A DNA stretch of 64,000 bases from Enterobacter sp. RIT418. GTDB taxonomy: Bacteria; Pseudomonadota; Gammaproteobacteria; Enterobacterales; Enterobacteriaceae. The stretch lies in NCBI RefSeq assembly GCF_003057745.1, contig NZ_QBJD02000022.1, forward strand, positions 1 through 64,000, in the 5' to 3' direction. The position numbers and the translations under genes were made by a program. Shown one piece after another: positions 1-11,197 of this stretch; position 1 is the first letter of the stretch, and each line of letters starts with the position of its first letter. Under the pieces are notes generated by a model, which was not told the DNA's origin, searched no databases, and saw only the letters and a program-made list of their open reading frames with translations.

Positions 1-451
1 ACTTCAAATGCGTGGCATACAAGACGCAATAGCCTGTTTTATCAGTTATCGAGAGTCTAAACTCATATGTTTCTCCTTTTTGAGGGATAAAGGTGTGCCC
101 CACATCGCTGCAACCATAAATATATTTGAATCCAACCCGCGTTGGCGTCCCTGCATAAACTTTGGCATCATAATATGTTTCTTTATAACGCTCCGGATCG
201 TTATTTACCTTAGGAAACCCCATGTCATGAGTTGGTCTTAAAATTACTAAGCTGGTGTAATCAACCGCTCCAGGCTTATTACCAAACTGACTAATAGTAA
301 ACCCAGGCGGGTTACCAATCATCCTCACATTAGCCGTATTTTCCTCTGATTCTGGCGGAGAAATATAAGGAACCTTCCCCCAATAAGTTGCACACCCAGA
401 TAATATTATGGTTACAGAAAACAATCCTGTAATATACCCTATCGATTTCAT
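1..451 (-). CDS. Putative lipoprotein, C-terminus beyond window
   Basis: The reading frame starts at an ATG at 451 and stays open to the window edge, giving 150 residues without a stop. The N-terminus is a lipoprotein signal: two charged or polar residues, a hydrophobic core, then the lipobox LSGC with the acceptor cysteine at about residue 20. The mature part begins with ATYWGKVPY and contains two more cysteines, but I recognise no catalytic motif or named family. The gene is AT-richer than the enterobactin genes to its right, which suggests an accessory gene. An outer-membrane or periplasmic location is inferred from the signal only. Confidence 0.75.
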   Translation of the reverse strand, partial: MKSIGYITGLFSVTIILSGCATYWGKVPYISPPESEENTANVRMIGNPPGFTISQFGNKPGAVDYTSLVILRPTHDMGFPKVNNDPERYKETYYDAKVYAGTPTRVGFKYIYGCSDVGHTFIPQKGETYEFRLSITDKTGYCVLYATHLK

Positions 452-627
452 TGAAAATTCCCTTCATATAATTCCTGCGCGCAGGATAATCATAACGAGT
501 CTTCTTGGCTATCGATATTGTATGTTCGGGATGTATTTTAGGAAAATTTTGCTCACAAATCCATCAGCATGAAACGCATTTCAACTCACTATGATTCATC
601 TATAGCGAGTTATTCTCATATAGGGCC
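452..627. other. Non-coding stretch upstream of the lipoprotein gene
   Basis: AT-rich sequence that should hold the promoter of the leftward lipoprotein gene. I see no convincing gene, repeat or recognised operator. It ends abruptly where the entH-like remnant begins. Confidence 0.5.
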
Positions 628-741
628 AACCCCAGCACCACCGTGCTCAACCAGCAGGTATAGCACTACCTTCCCTGCTCGTCGAACGTCACAATCTCCT
701 GGCGCTGGCTGGTACGCCCCAGATGTAGCGGCTGGCACATA
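628..741 (-). pseudogene. Decayed duplicate of the entH 3' end
   Basis: This stretch aligns by eye, base for base, with the last ~110 bp of intact entH (about 946-1058). It shares long blocks such as CCTTCCCTGCTCGTCGAAC and GGCTGGTACGCCCCAGATG, with scattered substitutions. The entH stop codon has been lost: CTA at 943 corresponds to CAA here. It has no start codon and no upstream part of the gene, so it cannot encode the thioesterase. At about 741 the similarity stops and a different gene remnant on the other strand begins. Confidence 0.75.
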
Positions 742-875
742 CTTTACTCGGCATTCCGACCCTCGACGGCCTGGGGCCGATTGGCGCGGGCTTCCACAGC
801 CCGGCGGAGTGGCTGGATAAGGCGTCGATTGAACCGAGGATTCGATTACTCAAACGCGTAGTCTCTATGCTTTAA
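742..875 (+). pseudogene. 3' remnant of an M20-family carboxypeptidase gene
   Basis: Read on the plus strand from about 747, this encodes LGIPTLDGLGPIGAGFHSP followed by AEWLD and ends at a TAA at 873-875. DGLGP(I/V)G followed by HSP.EWLD is the conserved C-terminal block of M20 metallopeptidases of the glutamate carboxypeptidase (CPG2) type. No start codon or catalytic zinc-binding region is present and the frame begins at the junction with the entH-like remnant, so this is a gene tail. Family assignment rests on about 43 residues. Confidence 0.6.
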
Positions 876-890
876 TTTTGCACCATACCG

Positions 891-932
891 TCCCCTCTCC
901 CCGTGGGAGAGGGTTAGGGTGAGGGCAGCAGG
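891..932. repeat. GC-rich intergenic palindrome (REP-like), copy 1
   Basis: A hairpin with 9-bp arms CCCTCTCCC and GGGAGAGGG (893-913) is followed by TTAGGGTGAGGG. The same core plus tail recurs in several intergenic gaps of this window. Here it lies just downstream of entH and could also end its transcript. Confidence 0.7.
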
Positions 933-942
933 CCGCACAAAG

Positions 943-2109
<1,167 letters not shown>

Positions 2110-2110
<1 letters not shown>

Positions 2111-2964
2111 CACTTCACCTCGCGGGAGAGCAGCGCCCACCAGGCGTCGATTGTTGGATTTTTTGCCAGCATCACGAAATCGATATCGCCGTGCACTTTG
2201 CGCCAGCGCGCGGCCAGCGCCATCATGCGCACCGAGTCCAGGCCGTAGTCGATCAGATTTTCATCGTCCATCGGCTCGTCGGATTCGTCCAGCAGCGGCA
2301 GCACCGCCTCGCGCAGCGCGGCTTTCGACGCCGGTACGGACGGCAGCAGCTCGTCGGTCATCACCACGCGGCCAGAACGCCCGGCCACATACTTGAGCGA
2401 CATCAGGTGCTCGTCGCGGGTGAAATCCGCCAGCGCGTCGGCAATAAAGAACGGCTTGATGTCGCGCATAAAGGCGTCGGTGGCGGTGGTCATGCAGCCG
2501 ATGTGCGCATAGACGCCTGTAATCAGCAGCTGGTTGCGGCCGGTCTCTTTCAGCATCTGCTCCAGCGGCGAGCGGTGGAACGCGCTGTAGCGCCACTTCA
2601 CCAGCACGGTATCCGCCTCGTCGGGCGCAAGCTCGGCAACGATGCGCTGCTGCTCCGGCGAGCGGGTCAGCCCCGGCCCCCACATGTCGTTCAGCAGCGC
2701 GCGATCTTCATCGCTCTGCGCTTTCGGCTGGGCGGTGTAGTAGACCGGAATGTTGTGTTCTTTGCAGTACGCGCGAAGCTTAGCGATGTTCGCCACTACC
2801 TGCGCCATCATCGGGCTGTTTTCGCCCCAGAAGTTCAGGAAGTATTCCTGCATATCGTGGATCAGCAGCGCCGCGCGCTCGGGCTCAAACGCCCAGTTCA
2901 CCTTGTTGGTCGGCAGCTCTGCCGCCGCTGGCAGCGCGTATGCGGTTAATTTTGGGATAGCCAT
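2110..2964 (-). CDS. entB: Isochorismatase / aryl carrier protein EntB
   Basis: A bifunctional protein of 284 residues (285 in E. coli). The N-terminal isochorismatase domain (roughly 1-205) hydrolyses isochorismate to pyruvate and 2,3-dihydro-2,3-dihydroxybenzoate. It carries LIHDMQEYF and the GVYAHIGCMTTATDAF block typical of the cysteine-hydrolase fold. The C-terminal aryl carrier domain has the phosphopantetheine site DYGLDSVRMM with Ser about 244, the substrate of EntD and EntE. It lies 9 bp downstream of entE and overlaps entA by 1 bp. Confidence 0.97.
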
Positions 2965-2973
2965 ATGTTTTCC

Positions 2974-4584
2974 TCAGCCCTGTGTGCGTTCCGCGAGCCA
3001 CAGGCGCAGCTGTTTCTTATCGACTTTGCCAACCGGCGTGAGCGGAAGCGCGTCGACGCTCTCCACGCGGTCCGGCAGCTTAAATTCGGCAACGCCCTGC
3101 TCGCGCAGGAAGCGACGCACCTCGACCGCGCGCAGCGGCTGCTTCACCACCAGATACGCGCAGCTTTTCTCGCCCAGCAGGGCATCGTCCATGCTGACCA
3201 GCGCGGCGTGGATCACCGCCTCGTGGCGCAGCAGCAGGTTCTCGATCTCCTCGGCGGCGATCTTCTCCCCGCCGCGGTTGATCTGATCCTTCTCGCGTCC
3301 CTGCACGGTGATGTAGCCCTGCTCGTCGATGGCGATCAGATCGCCCGAACAGTAAAAGCCGTCGGCGTCAAAGGCGCTGGCGTTGTGCTCCGGGCTGTTG
3401 AAATAGCCGCGGAAGGTGTACGGCCCGCGCGTCATTAAGCGCCCCACCTGCCCGCGCGGCAGCGAATTGCCGTTCTCGTCGGCGACCCACACCTCGTCGT
3501 CCGGGCACATCGGGCGGCCCTGGGTGTTGATAATCCGCTCCGGCGCGTCGTCGAGGGCGGTGTAGTTCACCAGCCCTTCCGCCATGCCGAACACCTGCTG
3601 AAGCTGACAGCCGATCTCTGCCGGAATGCGTGCGGCGAGGGTGGCGGAGAGCCGCGCGCCGCCGACCTGAAGCAGCGTCAGGGAGGCAAGCTGCGCGTTG
3701 CCCGCGCCGTCGGCGATCGCCTGCAGCCACAGGCTGACCGCCGGGGGCACCAGCGAGGTGACGGTAATCTGATGTTTTTCAATCAGCGGGAAGCAGAGCG
3801 TGGCGCTCGGATCGTTCGCCAGCACCACGCGGCCGCCCGCGGTGAAAATGCCCAGCGACCCCGGCGAGCTCATGGCGTAGTTATGCGCCGCGGGCAGCGC
3901 GTTCAGGTAGCGGGTTTCGGCAGTGATGCCGCAGATTTCGTTGCTGCGGCGGATGCTGTAGTCGTAGTCGTTATGCGTGCGCGGGATCAGCTTCGGCGTG
4001 CCGGTGCTGCCGCCGGAGAGCTGAAAGAACGCGACCTCATCGGCGGGCGTCGGGGTCGGGATAAAGCCGTCCGCGCGGCGGGCAATCGCCGCTTCCAGCG
4101 CGCGTTCGCCGTTACCCCCGCGCAGGAGCACCGCGCGCACCGAGCGGTGTTCGTCTACAAAGGCGTTGAGGAAGTAATCATTGGCGAACAGGGAGTGATC
4201 GCGATCGGCAATCAACACGGTGGGCTTAATCTGCGCAGCGTAGGCGTTCAGCTCGCTGCGCTGATGGCTAAAGAGCGCGTTGACCGGCGCGACGCCAATT
4301 TGCAGCAGCGCAAAGAAGGTGATGTAAAACTCGGCCACGTTGCCAAGCTGGACCAGCGCGGTCTCGCCGCGCTTGATGCCCTGCGCCTGCAGCGCGGCGG
4401 CAAGGCTGTTCGCCGCCTGATGAAACTGGCGGTAGGTTAGCTGGCGCTCACCGTCGATAATCGCCACCGCGTCGCTGTCCGCTTTATCGGTCAGAATGTG
4501 GGTTAACGGCAGATCCTGCCAGTAGCCTTTTTCGCGGTAGCGGCGGGCAAAATCCTCGGGCCAGCGGGTAAACGGAATAGTCAT
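2974..4584 (-). CDS. entE: 2,3-dihydroxybenzoate-AMP ligase EntE
   Basis: A stand-alone adenylation enzyme of the ANL superfamily. It activates 2,3-dihydroxybenzoate with ATP and loads it on the EntB carrier domain. The 536 residues equal the E. coli protein. Visible core motifs are [21 protein letters not shown] (A3), YCSGDL (A7) and the C-terminal [20 protein letters not shown] (A8) with a late Pro-Val-Gly-Lys (A10). It lies between entC (9-bp gap) and entB in the Fur-controlled operon. The start is the ATG at 4584. Confidence 0.97.
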   Translation of the reverse strand: MTIPFTRWPEDFARRYREKGYWQDLPLTHILTDKADSDAVAIIDGERQLTYRQFHQAANSLAAALQAQGIKRGETALVQLGNVAEFYITFFALLQIGVAPVNALFSHQRSELNAYAAQIKPTVLIADRDHSLFANDYFLNAFVDEHRSVRAVLLRGGNGERALEAAIARRADGFIPTPTPADEVAFFQLSGGSTGTPKLIPRTHNDYDYSIRRSNEICGITAETRYLNALPAAHNYAMSSPGSLGIFTAGGRVVLANDPSATLCFPLIEKHQITVTSLVPPAVSLWLQAIADGAGNAQLASLTLLQVGGARLSATLAARIPAEIGCQLQQVFGMAEGLVNYTALDDAPERIINTQGRPMCPDDEVWVADENGNSLPRGQVGRLMTRGPYTFRGYFNSPEHNASAFDADGFYCSGDLIAIDEQGYITVQGREKDQINRGGEKIAAEEIENLLLRHEAVIHAALVSMDDALLGEKSCAYLVVKQPLRAVEVRRFLREQGVAEFKLPDRVESVDALPLTPVGKVDKKQLRLWLAERTQG

Positions 4585-4593
4585 GGGGATCCC

Positions 4594-5769
4594 TCAGTGC
4601 AGGCCAAAAACGTTCAGCATGGTGGAGAGTTTTACGCCGGTTTCCCGCCACTCGCCGATCGGAGAAGAGGCCGGAACAATGCCCGCCCCCGCAAACAGGC
4701 GAACCCGGTTTTCGCGCAGGCGCGCGCAGCGGATAGTGACCACCCACTCGCCGTTGCCCTCGCTGTCGCACCAGCCGACGATGCCGCCGAACAGCTCGCG
4801 ATCGAACGGCTCCAGCTCGGCAATGAGTTCTTTTGCCGCCTGATGCGGGAAGCCGCTCAGCGCGGGCGTCGGGTGCAGCAGGCAGGCCAGCGTCAGCGCG
4901 TTTTCGTCGTCGCGCGCATCGCCCTCCACCGGCGTGGCCAGGTGCCACAGCGTCGGCGTGGCGATCAGCTGCGGTGAAGCAGGCATGCTGAGGTGGCGGC
5001 TGCGCGGGGCAAGGACGGCCTTCATCGCCTGGGTCACCAGGTCGTGCTCGTGGCGATCTTTTTCCGACGCCAGCAGCCTGTGGCCCGCCTCGCGGTCGAG
5101 CACGTCGTCCGGCTGGCGTCGCGCGGAGCCCGCCAGCGGCAGCGAGCTAAAATGCGTCCCCTCTTTGCGCAGCAGCAGCTCCGGGCTTGCGCCAAGCAGC
5201 ACGCCGCCGTCTTCCAGCGGTACGTGGAAGTTATAGCTCGCCGGGTTCTGGACGATCAGGCGCTCCAGCAGGGCCCCGGCGTCAATGTTTGCGTCGGTGG
5301 CGATATCAATCAGGCGCGACAGCACCACCTTATTCACCTGCGGCGTGGCGGTCAGCGCCGCCGCGCGGGCCACCATCTCTTCAAATTCGGGCTGCGGCGG
5401 GATCTCGGTGCGCTGCGCAACCCTGAGCGCCTGCGCGCCGGAAAAATAGCGCGCGGACTGCTGGCGCGCCGGGCGCGAGAAGGTGTGCCACTGTTTGGGA
5501 ATAAACAGGGAAGACGGCTTGCGGGTATCGAACGGAATAGCGCCCACCAAAATCGGGTGAGCAATGCCGCTGGCCTTTGCGTTCTGGAAAGCCTGAGCGA
5601 GCTTTTGCTGGAAGCGCCCGGCCGGATCGTCGCCGCCAAGGGCGGGTTCAGAAAAGCGGGCAAAGCAGCCTGACGTGGTAAAACTGCGGTAAGGCGACAT
5701 AAAGAAAAAGCTGTCTGATTGCAGCGTGGTCGCGGTGTGCTGGATGTCCTCATCCAATGACGTATCCAT
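4594..5769 (-). CDS. entC: Isochorismate synthase EntC
   Basis: A chorismate-binding enzyme that converts chorismate to isochorismate, the committed step of enterobactin synthesis. The 391 residues match E. coli exactly. I chose the ATG at 5769 because a strong AAGGAGG lies just upstream; longer in-frame options would run into the promoter. The C-terminal half shows the MST-family core ([33 protein letters not shown] and the GIVGWCD stretch). It is the first gene of entCEBAH, divergent from fepB, with a Fur-type site about 30-50 bp upstream. Confidence 0.97.
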   Translation of the reverse strand: MDTSLDEDIQHTATTLQSDSFFFMSPYRSFTTSGCFARFSEPALGGDDPAGRFQQKLAQAFQNAKASGIAHPILVGAIPFDTRKPSSLFIPKQWHTFSRPARQQSARYFSGAQALRVAQRTEIPPQPEFEEMVARAAALTATPQVNKVVLSRLIDIATDANIDAGALLERLIVQNPASYNFHVPLEDGGVLLGASPELLLRKEGTHFSSLPLAGSARRQPDDVLDREAGHRLLASEKDRHEHDLVTQAMKAVLAPRSRHLSMPASPQLIATPTLWHLATPVEGDARDDENALTLACLLHPTPALSGFPHQAAKELIAELEPFDRELFGGIVGWCDSEGNGEWVVTIRCARLRENRVRLFAGAGIVPASSPIGEWRETGVKLSTMLNVFGLH

Positions 5770-5795
5770 ATCATCCTCCTTAAAATGATAAAAGT

Positions 5796-5820
5796 AGCAA
5801 TAATGATTATCATTTATATT
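5796..5820. promoter_or_regulatory. Fur box in the entC-fepB divergent promoter
   Basis: The perfect palindrome AATGAT-T-ATCATT (5802-5814) matches the core of the 19-bp Fur consensus at 12 of 13 positions. It lies 30-50 bp upstream of entC, in the gap shared with divergent fepB. Iron repression of both genes through this region is established in E. coli; here it is inferred from the site and position. Confidence 0.85.
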
Positions 5821-5957
5821 TTCGACCGCTAACCTAATCCCACACCGCCTCACTGTCAACCGCCGAGCGCGCAACTTGTGCGACTATCGCTTGCATCGCG
5901 GCGGCGGAGTGATGAAAATGAGAAGCATTAACTTCAATAAAAACAGGATCACGTGCC

Positions 5958-6917
5958 GTGAAATTCTCCGCGCTTTGCCGAAACGCCCTTCTTTTCACCG
6001 GGCTTTTTGTTTTAGGACTTACCGCAGCTACCGCCGCCGACTGGCCTCGTGAGGTCACCGACGCCCGCGGCGTCCACACGCTTGAAAGCAAACCGACGCG
6101 CATTGTCTCCACCAGCGTGACGCTGACCGGCTCCCTGCTGGCAATTGACGCGCCGGTTGTTGCCAGCGGCGCCACCGCGCCCAACAACCGCGTGGCGGAT
6201 GCGCAGGGCTTCCTGCGCCAGTGGGGAGAGATTGCGAAGCAGCGTAACGTTGCGCGGCTGTACATCGGCGAGCCCAGCGCCGAAGCGGTGGCGGCCCAGA
6301 TGCCGGACCTCATTTTGATCAGCGCCACCGGCGGGGATTCCGCGCTGGCGCTGTACGATCAGCTTTCGGCCATCGCCCCGACGCTGGTGATTAACTACGA
6401 TGATAAAAGCTGGCAGGATCTGCTGACGCAGCTCGGCGCGATAACCGGGCACGAGAAGCAGGCCAGCGCGCGCGTAGCAGAGTTTGATACGCAGCTGGCG
6501 CAGGTGAAACAACAGATGAAGATGCCGCCGCAGCCGGTGAACGCCATCGTCTACACCGCCGCCGCGCACAGCGCGAACCTGTGGACCGCCGAGTCCGCGC
6601 AGGGCCAGCTTCTGCACCAGCTCGGCTTCACGCTGGCAGAGCTGCCGGCCGGGCTGCATACCTCGACAAGCCAGGGCAAACGCCACGATATCATCCAGCT
6701 GGGCGGGGAAAACCTGGCAACGGGCCTGAACGGCGAAGGGCTGTTTCTGTTTGCCGGAGACGAGAAGGACGTCGCGGCGATTTACGCCAACCCGCTGCTG
6801 GCGCACCTGCCGTCCGTGCGGAACAAACGCGTCTGGGCATTGGGCACGGAGACGTTCCGCCTGGATTATTACAGCGCGATGCTGGTATTACACAGATTGA
6901 ATACGTTGTTTAAGTAG
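5958..6917 (+). CDS. fepB: Ferric enterobactin periplasmic binding protein FepB
   Basis: A class III solute-binding protein that takes ferric enterobactin from FepA and delivers it to FepDG. The protein has 319 residues with a Sec signal peptide ending in LTAATAA before [11 protein letters not shown]. The RIVSTS, IVYTA and [16 protein letters not shown] stretches are typical of the family. The first ~140 bp upstream hold the Fur-type region and an untranslated leader. It converges on entS, separated by a palindrome that may act as a two-way terminator. Confidence 0.95.
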   Translation: MKFSALCRNALLFTGLFVLGLTAATAADWPREVTDARGVHTLESKPTRIVSTSVTLTGSLLAIDAPVVASGATAPNNRVADAQGFLRQWGEIAKQRNVARLYIGEPSAEAVAAQMPDLILISATGGDSALALYDQLSAIAPTLVINYDDKSWQDLLTQLGAITGHEKQASARVAEFDTQLAQVKQQMKMPPQPVNAIVYTAAAHSANLWTAESAQGQLLHQLGFTLAELPAGLHTSTSQGKRHDIIQLGGENLATGLNGEGLFLFAGDEKDVAAIYANPLLAHLPSVRNKRVWALGTETFRLDYYSAMLVLHRLNTLFK

Positions 6918-6922
6918 GCATT

Positions 6923-6950
6923 ATCCCTCCCTCTCCCTTCGGGAGAGGGC
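6923..6950. repeat. REP-like palindrome, copy 2 (possible terminator)
   Basis: Arms CCCTCTCCC and GGGAGAGGG around TTC (6929-6949) sit in the 34-bp gap between the 3' ends of fepB and entS. It has the same core as the other copies but no GGGTGAGGG tail. It could stop transcription from both sides. Confidence 0.65.
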
Positions 6951-6951
6951 A

Positions 6952-8199
6952 TCAGGCCGTACCGTCGTTCAACACAATCTCCTGCCTGAACCGGCGCAAT
7001 TCCGCCAGCGTCACCAGTAAAATCATGCCAATAATCGCCAGGACAAACCCGCTGCTGCTGGCCGAGGCCACCGGCGTCATCACGGCTCCCAGCCCGCCGA
7101 GGATCGCCGCGCCAATGGCATCCCCCGTCACGTTCTGCGCGGTCCACAGGCCGTTGATGCGCCCCAGCATGCCTTCCGGCGTCTGGGTTTGAATCAGGGT
7201 GTACTGGAGCAGCGAACTCACGGCGCTCAGCCAGCCGAAAATCACCAGGCACATCACGCCCAGCGCCCAGACGGGCATCAGGCTAAAGAAGCCGATGGCG
7301 ATAAACGACGCCAGCGTCGACGCCAGCATAATCAGCCCCGGGCGCGCGCTCTGCGCCAGGTTGCCGCTGGTCAGCGCGCCGAACGCAGCCCCCAGCGGAA
7401 TAGCCGCATACAGAATGCCGATCTCCGAGGCGCTCATCCGCCACTCGCCCGCCAGCGCCGGGTACAGCACGCGCACCGCGCTCGCCATCGTCAGCAGGCC
7501 GCCGATCAGCGCAATGCCGCCGATGAGCGGGTTGCTGAAGAGAAAGCGAATCGCCGCCATCAGCGCCGTCAGCGGATGCTCGCGCGGCTGCGGCGGAGGC
7601 GACAGCCGCGGCAGGCGCAGCAGCGTTAGCGTGGTGATGAACGTTCCCGCCGCCGCCAGCCCGTAGTTCCACGCCACGCTGCCGGTTGCCAGCAATAGCC
7701 CGCCGACCATCGGCGAAATCACCGAGCCGAGGCGCACGGTGAGCATCGTAATCGCCCCCGCCTGCATCAGGTTTTCGCGCCCGACCAGCGCGGGCGTCGC
7801 CGCCAGCAGCGCCGTCACGCCAAGCGAGGCAAAAAAGCCGTCCCACAGGCCGAGCGCATAAATCGCTACCAGCGACGGCTCCGGCAGCAGGGCGTTCAGG
7901 CACAGCCCGACAAATCCGACGCCGCAGGTCCCGCGCGCCAGCAGGATAAGCGTCTTACGCTCGTAGCGGTCCGCCAGCACGCCGCCGACCATCAGGCCGA
8001 TAAACATCGCTCCGCCGGTTAGGGTTACGGAAAGCCCCACCAGCCAGCTGGAGTGCGTCATCGCCTGGATCTGCACCGGCACGGCCACGCCGAGCAGGCC
8101 GAGGGACAAAATGGAGATAAAGCGGGCGATAAAAACGGCGCGATACGCCGGATGCGTTTTGAGCAGGCTGAGGTTAAGCAGCCAGGATTTTTGATTCAT
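6952..8199 (-). CDS. entS: Enterobactin exporter EntS
   Basis: A 415-residue major facilitator superfamily protein (E. coli 416) with about 12 hydrophobic segments. In E. coli it exports enterobactin across the inner membrane. The loop between segments 2 and 3 carries [15 protein letters not shown], the MFS signature. The start is the ATG at 8199 ([20 protein letters not shown]). It is transcribed divergently from fepD through a gap with a strong Fur-type site, and converges on fepB at its 3' end. Confidence 0.95.
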   Translation of the reverse strand: MNQKSWLLNLSLLKTHPAYRAVFIARFISILSLGLLGVAVPVQIQAMTHSSWLVGLSVTLTGGAMFIGLMVGGVLADRYERKTLILLARGTCGVGFVGLCLNALLPEPSLVAIYALGLWDGFFASLGVTALLAATPALVGRENLMQAGAITMLTVRLGSVISPMVGGLLLATGSVAWNYGLAAAGTFITTLTLLRLPRLSPPPQPREHPLTALMAAIRFLFSNPLIGGIALIGGLLTMASAVRVLYPALAGEWRMSASEIGILYAAIPLGAAFGALTSGNLAQSARPGLIMLASTLASFIAIGFFSLMPVWALGVMCLVIFGWLSAVSSLLQYTLIQTQTPEGMLGRINGLWTAQNVTGDAIGAAILGGLGAVMTPVASASSSGFVLAIIGMILLVTLAELRRFRQEIVLNDGTA

Positions 8200-8271
8200 G
8201 ACAAAGCCTTGAGTCTATTTCTACCCATTCCATGGGCGCACATGCTAACATAGCCAAATAAGATAGATAAC

Positions 8272-8290
8272 GATAATCACTATCATTATC
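8272..8290. promoter_or_regulatory. Fur box in the entS-fepD divergent promoter
   Basis: GATAATCACTATCATTATC matches the 19-bp Fur consensus at 16 of 19 positions, the best match in the window. It sits 18 bp before the preferred fepD start and 73 bp before the entS start, so one site could control both directions. Confidence 0.9.
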
Positions 8291-8307
8291 AAATCATGGA
8301 TGTTGCT

Positions 8308-9312
8308 ATGTCGTTTTCCTCTTCGGCGGTGCGCGCCCTTGCCGTGCCCGTTTTATTGCTGCTGCTAATCCTTGCGATTGCACTCAGCCTGCTGGTCGGC
8401 GCGAAGCCGCTGCCCGCTTCCGTTATTTTCGACGCGCTCTCCGGCACCTGCAGCAGCGCCGACTGCACCATCGTGCTGGACGCGCGTCTTCCCCGCACCC
8501 TTGCCGGGCTGCTGGCCGGCGGCGCGCTCGGCCTTGCCGGGGCGCTGATGCAAACCCTTACGCGCAACCCGCTCGCGGACCCCGGCATTTTGGGCGTGAA
8601 CTCCGGGGCCAGCTTTGCCATTGTTCTCGGCGCGGCGCTGTTCGGCCTTTCGTCGCCCACCGAACAGCTGGCGATGGCGTTTTGCGGCGCGCTGGCGGCG
8701 TCGCTGCTGGTGGCCTTTACCGGCAGCCAGGGCGGCGGGCAGCTTAGCCCGGTGCGCCTGACGCTGGCAGGCGTGGCGCTGGCCGCGGTGCTGGAAGGCA
8801 TGACCAACGGCATCGCCTTGCTCAACCCGGACGTCTACGATCGGCTGCGCTTCTGGCAGGCGGGATCGCTGGATATCCGCACCCTTGAAACCCTCAAAGT
8901 CGTCGTCATCCCGGTAACCCTCGCCGCCGCCGTCGCGCTGTGCTTAAGCCGGGCGCTCAACAGCCTGAGCCTGGGCAGCGACACCGCCACCGCGCTCGGC
9001 AACCGCGTGGCGCGCACGCAGCTCATTGGCCTGCTGGCGATTACCGTGCTGTGCGGCAGCGCCACCGCTGTCGTCGGCCCGATTGCCTTTATCGGCCTGA
9101 TGATGCCGCACATGGCGCGCTGGCTGGTCGGGGCGGATCACCGCTGGTCGCTTCCCGTCACGCTGCTCGCGACCCCTGCCCTGCTGCTGTTTGCCGACGT
9201 GCTGGGCCGCCTGCTGGTGCCGGGCGAGCTGCGCGTGTCGGTGGTAAGCGCCTTTATCGGCGCGCCGGTGCTGATCTTCCTTGTACGACGCAGGCGCGGA
9301 GGTGGCACATGA
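8308..9312 (+). CDS. fepD: Ferric enterobactin ABC permease FepD
   Basis: A BtuC/FecCD-family permease of 334 residues, equal to E. coli FepD, forming the inner-membrane channel with FepG. I prefer the ATG at 8308 (MSFSSSAVRALAVP): it restores the family length and has a weak GGA seven bases upstream. An in-frame ATG at 8296 would add four residues next to the Fur site. Family motifs RLPRTLAGLLAGGALGLAG, GGQLSPVRLTLAGVA and GPIAFIGLMMPHMARWLVG are present. Its stop overlaps the fepG start as ATGA. Confidence 0.95.
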   Translation: MSFSSSAVRALAVPVLLLLLILAIALSLLVGAKPLPASVIFDALSGTCSSADCTIVLDARLPRTLAGLLAGGALGLAGALMQTLTRNPLADPGILGVNSGASFAIVLGAALFGLSSPTEQLAMAFCGALAASLLVAFTGSQGGGQLSPVRLTLAGVALAAVLEGMTNGIALLNPDVYDRLRFWQAGSLDIRTLETLKVVVIPVTLAAAVALCLSRALNSLSLGSDTATALGNRVARTQLIGLLAITVLCGSATAVVGPIAFIGLMMPHMARWLVGADHRWSLPVTLLATPALLLFADVLGRLLVPGELRVSVVSAFIGAPVLIFLVRRRRGGGT

Positions 9313-10301
9313 TGGGCCCGTCTCGTCGTTTAATCACCAGCGTCGCCCTGCTGGCTCTCGCCATTCTGCTGCTGGCCGTCTGGAGCCTGCGCAGCGGTGC
9401 GGTGACGCTCGATTTTACCCAGGTCTTTAGCGCGCTGGTCGGCCATGCGCCGCGCAACATCACCCTCGTCGTGACCGAGTGGCGGCTGCCGCGCGTGGCG
9501 ATGGCGATTCTGGTCGGCGCGGCGCTCGGCGTCAGCGGCGCGATCTTCCAGTCGCTGATGCGTAATCCCCTCGGCAGCCCGGACGTCATGGGCCTTAACA
9601 CCGGAGCGTGGAGCGGCGTGCTGGTGGCGATGGTGCTGTTTGGCCAGCACCTGACGGCCATCACCCTGACGGCGATGGCGGGCGGGATTTTAACCTCGCT
9701 GGTCATCTGGGCGCTGGCCTGGCGCAACGGCATCGACACCTTCCGCCTGATCATTATCGGCATCGGCGTGCGCGCCATGCTGATGGCGTTCAACACCTGG
9801 CTCCTGCTGCAGGCCTCGCTGGAGACGGCGGTCTCGGCCGGGCTGTGGTACGCCGGTTCGCTCAACGGGCTGACGTGGGGCAAGGTTTGGCCCGCCGCAC
9901 CGCTGATAATGCTGATGTTTATCGGCGCGCTGCTGCTGGTGCGCCGCATGCGCCTGCTGGAGATGGGCGACGACAGCGCCTGCGCGCTGGGCGTGAGCGT
10001 CGAGCGCTCGCGGCTGATGCTGATGCTGGTGGCCGTGTTGCTCACCGCCGCCGCCACGGCGATTGCCGGGCCGATTTCGTTTATTGCGCTGGTGGCCCCG
10101 CACATCGCGCGGCGGGTCAGCGGCACGGCGCGCTGGGGCTTAATGCAGGCGGCGCTGTGCGGCTCATTGCTGCTGCTGGCCGCCGATCTCTGCGCCCAGC
10201 GTCTGTTTATGCCTTATCAACTTCCGGTGGGCGTAGTGACCGTCAGCCTCGGCGGGATTTACCTCATCGTCTTGCTCGTTCAGGAGTCACGCAGGAAATG
10301 A
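9309..10301 (+). CDS. fepG: Ferric enterobactin ABC permease FepG
   Basis: The second FecCD-family permease, 330 residues as in E. coli, partner of FepD. The start at 9309 overlaps the fepD stop; a second ATG follows at once at 9312. Conserved features include WRLPRVAMAILVGAALGVSG, RNPLGSPDVMGLNTGAWSG, GPISFIALVAPHIARR and a C-terminal QLPVGVVTVSLGGIYLIVLL. The 3' end overlaps fepC by 4 bp, so fepDGC is one tightly coupled transcript. Confidence 0.96.
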   Translation: MMGPSRRLITSVALLALAILLLAVWSLRSGAVTLDFTQVFSALVGHAPRNITLVVTEWRLPRVAMAILVGAALGVSGAIFQSLMRNPLGSPDVMGLNTGAWSGVLVAMVLFGQHLTAITLTAMAGGILTSLVIWALAWRNGIDTFRLIIIGIGVRAMLMAFNTWLLLQASLETAVSAGLWYAGSLNGLTWGKVWPAAPLIMLMFIGALLLVRRMRLLEMGDDSACALGVSVERSRLMLMLVAVLLTAAATAIAGPISFIALVAPHIARRVSGTARWGLMQAALCGSLLLLAADLCAQRLFMPYQLPVGVVTVSLGGIYLIVLLVQESRRK

Positions 10302-11098
10302 CCGATTCAACAACCCGCTTGCGCGGCGAAAGCTTAACCCTCGGCTACGGCAAAAAAATCATTGCCCGCGACCTGAGCGTTTCCATTCCGGACGGCCACT
10401 TTACGGCGATTATCGGCCCGAACGGCTGCGGCAAATCAACCCTCTTGCGCACCCTCAGCCGCCTGATGACGCCAACCGAGGGCTGCGTGTTCCTCGACGG
10501 AGAGCAGATCCAGCGCTTTGCCAGCAAAGAGGTGGCGCGGCGCATCGGGCTGCTGGCGCAAAACGCCACCACGCCGGGGGACATTACGGTGCAGGAGCTG
10601 GTCTCCCGCGGGCGCTATCCGCACCAGCCGCTGTTCACCCGCTGGCGCAAAGAGGACGACGCGGCGGTCACCCGCGCGATGCAGGCGACGGGGATAACCG
10701 ACCTTGCGTTGCAGAGCGTGGACACGCTTTCCGGCGGGCAGCGGCAGCGGGCGTGGATTGCGATGGTGCTGGCACAGGAAACGTCGATCATGCTGCTGGA
10801 CGAGCCGACGACCTGGCTGGACATCAGCCATCAGATCGATCTGCTTGAGCTGCTGAGCGAGCTGAACCGCACGCAGGGCTATACCCTGGCGGCGGTGCTG
10901 CACGATTTAAACCAGGCGTGCCGCTACGCCACGCACCTGATTGCGCTGCGCGACGGCGAGATCGTTGCGCAGGGCGCGCCGAAGGAGATAGTAACGCCAG
11001 AGTTGATCGAGCGGATCTACGGCATGCGCTGCATGATTATTGACGATCCGGTGGCGGGCACGCCGCTGGTGGTGCCGTTGGGTAAACGTGCGGTTTGA
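10298..11098 (+). CDS. fepC: Ferric enterobactin ABC ATPase FepC
   Basis: The cytoplasmic ATP-binding subunit for the FepDG channel. It has 266 residues (271 in E. coli). Walker A GPNGCGKST is at about 40-48, followed by the LSGGQRQRAW signature, the Walker B IMLLDEPTTWLD and the switch histidine in VLHDLN. It overlaps fepG by 4 bp and is preceded by AGGA. It converges on entF across a ~100-bp gap filled with two inverted palindromes. Confidence 0.96.
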   Translation: MTDSTTRLRGESLTLGYGKKIIARDLSVSIPDGHFTAIIGPNGCGKSTLLRTLSRLMTPTEGCVFLDGEQIQRFASKEVARRIGLLAQNATTPGDITVQELVSRGRYPHQPLFTRWRKEDDAAVTRAMQATGITDLALQSVDTLSGGQRQRAWIAMVLAQETSIMLLDEPTTWLDISHQIDLLELLSELNRTQGYTLAAVLHDLNQACRYATHLIALRDGEIVAQGAPKEIVTPELIERIYGMRCMIIDDPVAGTPLVVPLGKRAV

Positions 11099-11190
11099 TG
11101 CCCTCACCCCTCACCCTGACCCTCTCCCCAAAGGGGAAAGGGGACGATTACACCCTCTCCCCTTTGGGGAGAGGGCTGGGGTGAGGGGCT
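11099..11190. repeat. Inverted pair of REP-like palindromes, copies 3a and 3b
   Basis: Two copies of the palindrome lie tail-outward. The left copy (11112-11143) carries CCCTCACCCTGA before its CCTCTCCCC core. The right copy (11152-11189) carries GGGGTGAGGGG after its core. The pair forms a large dyad between the convergent fepC and entF genes, like a BIME, and probably ends transcription from both sides. Confidence 0.75.
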
Positions 11191-11197
11191 TTTGACG

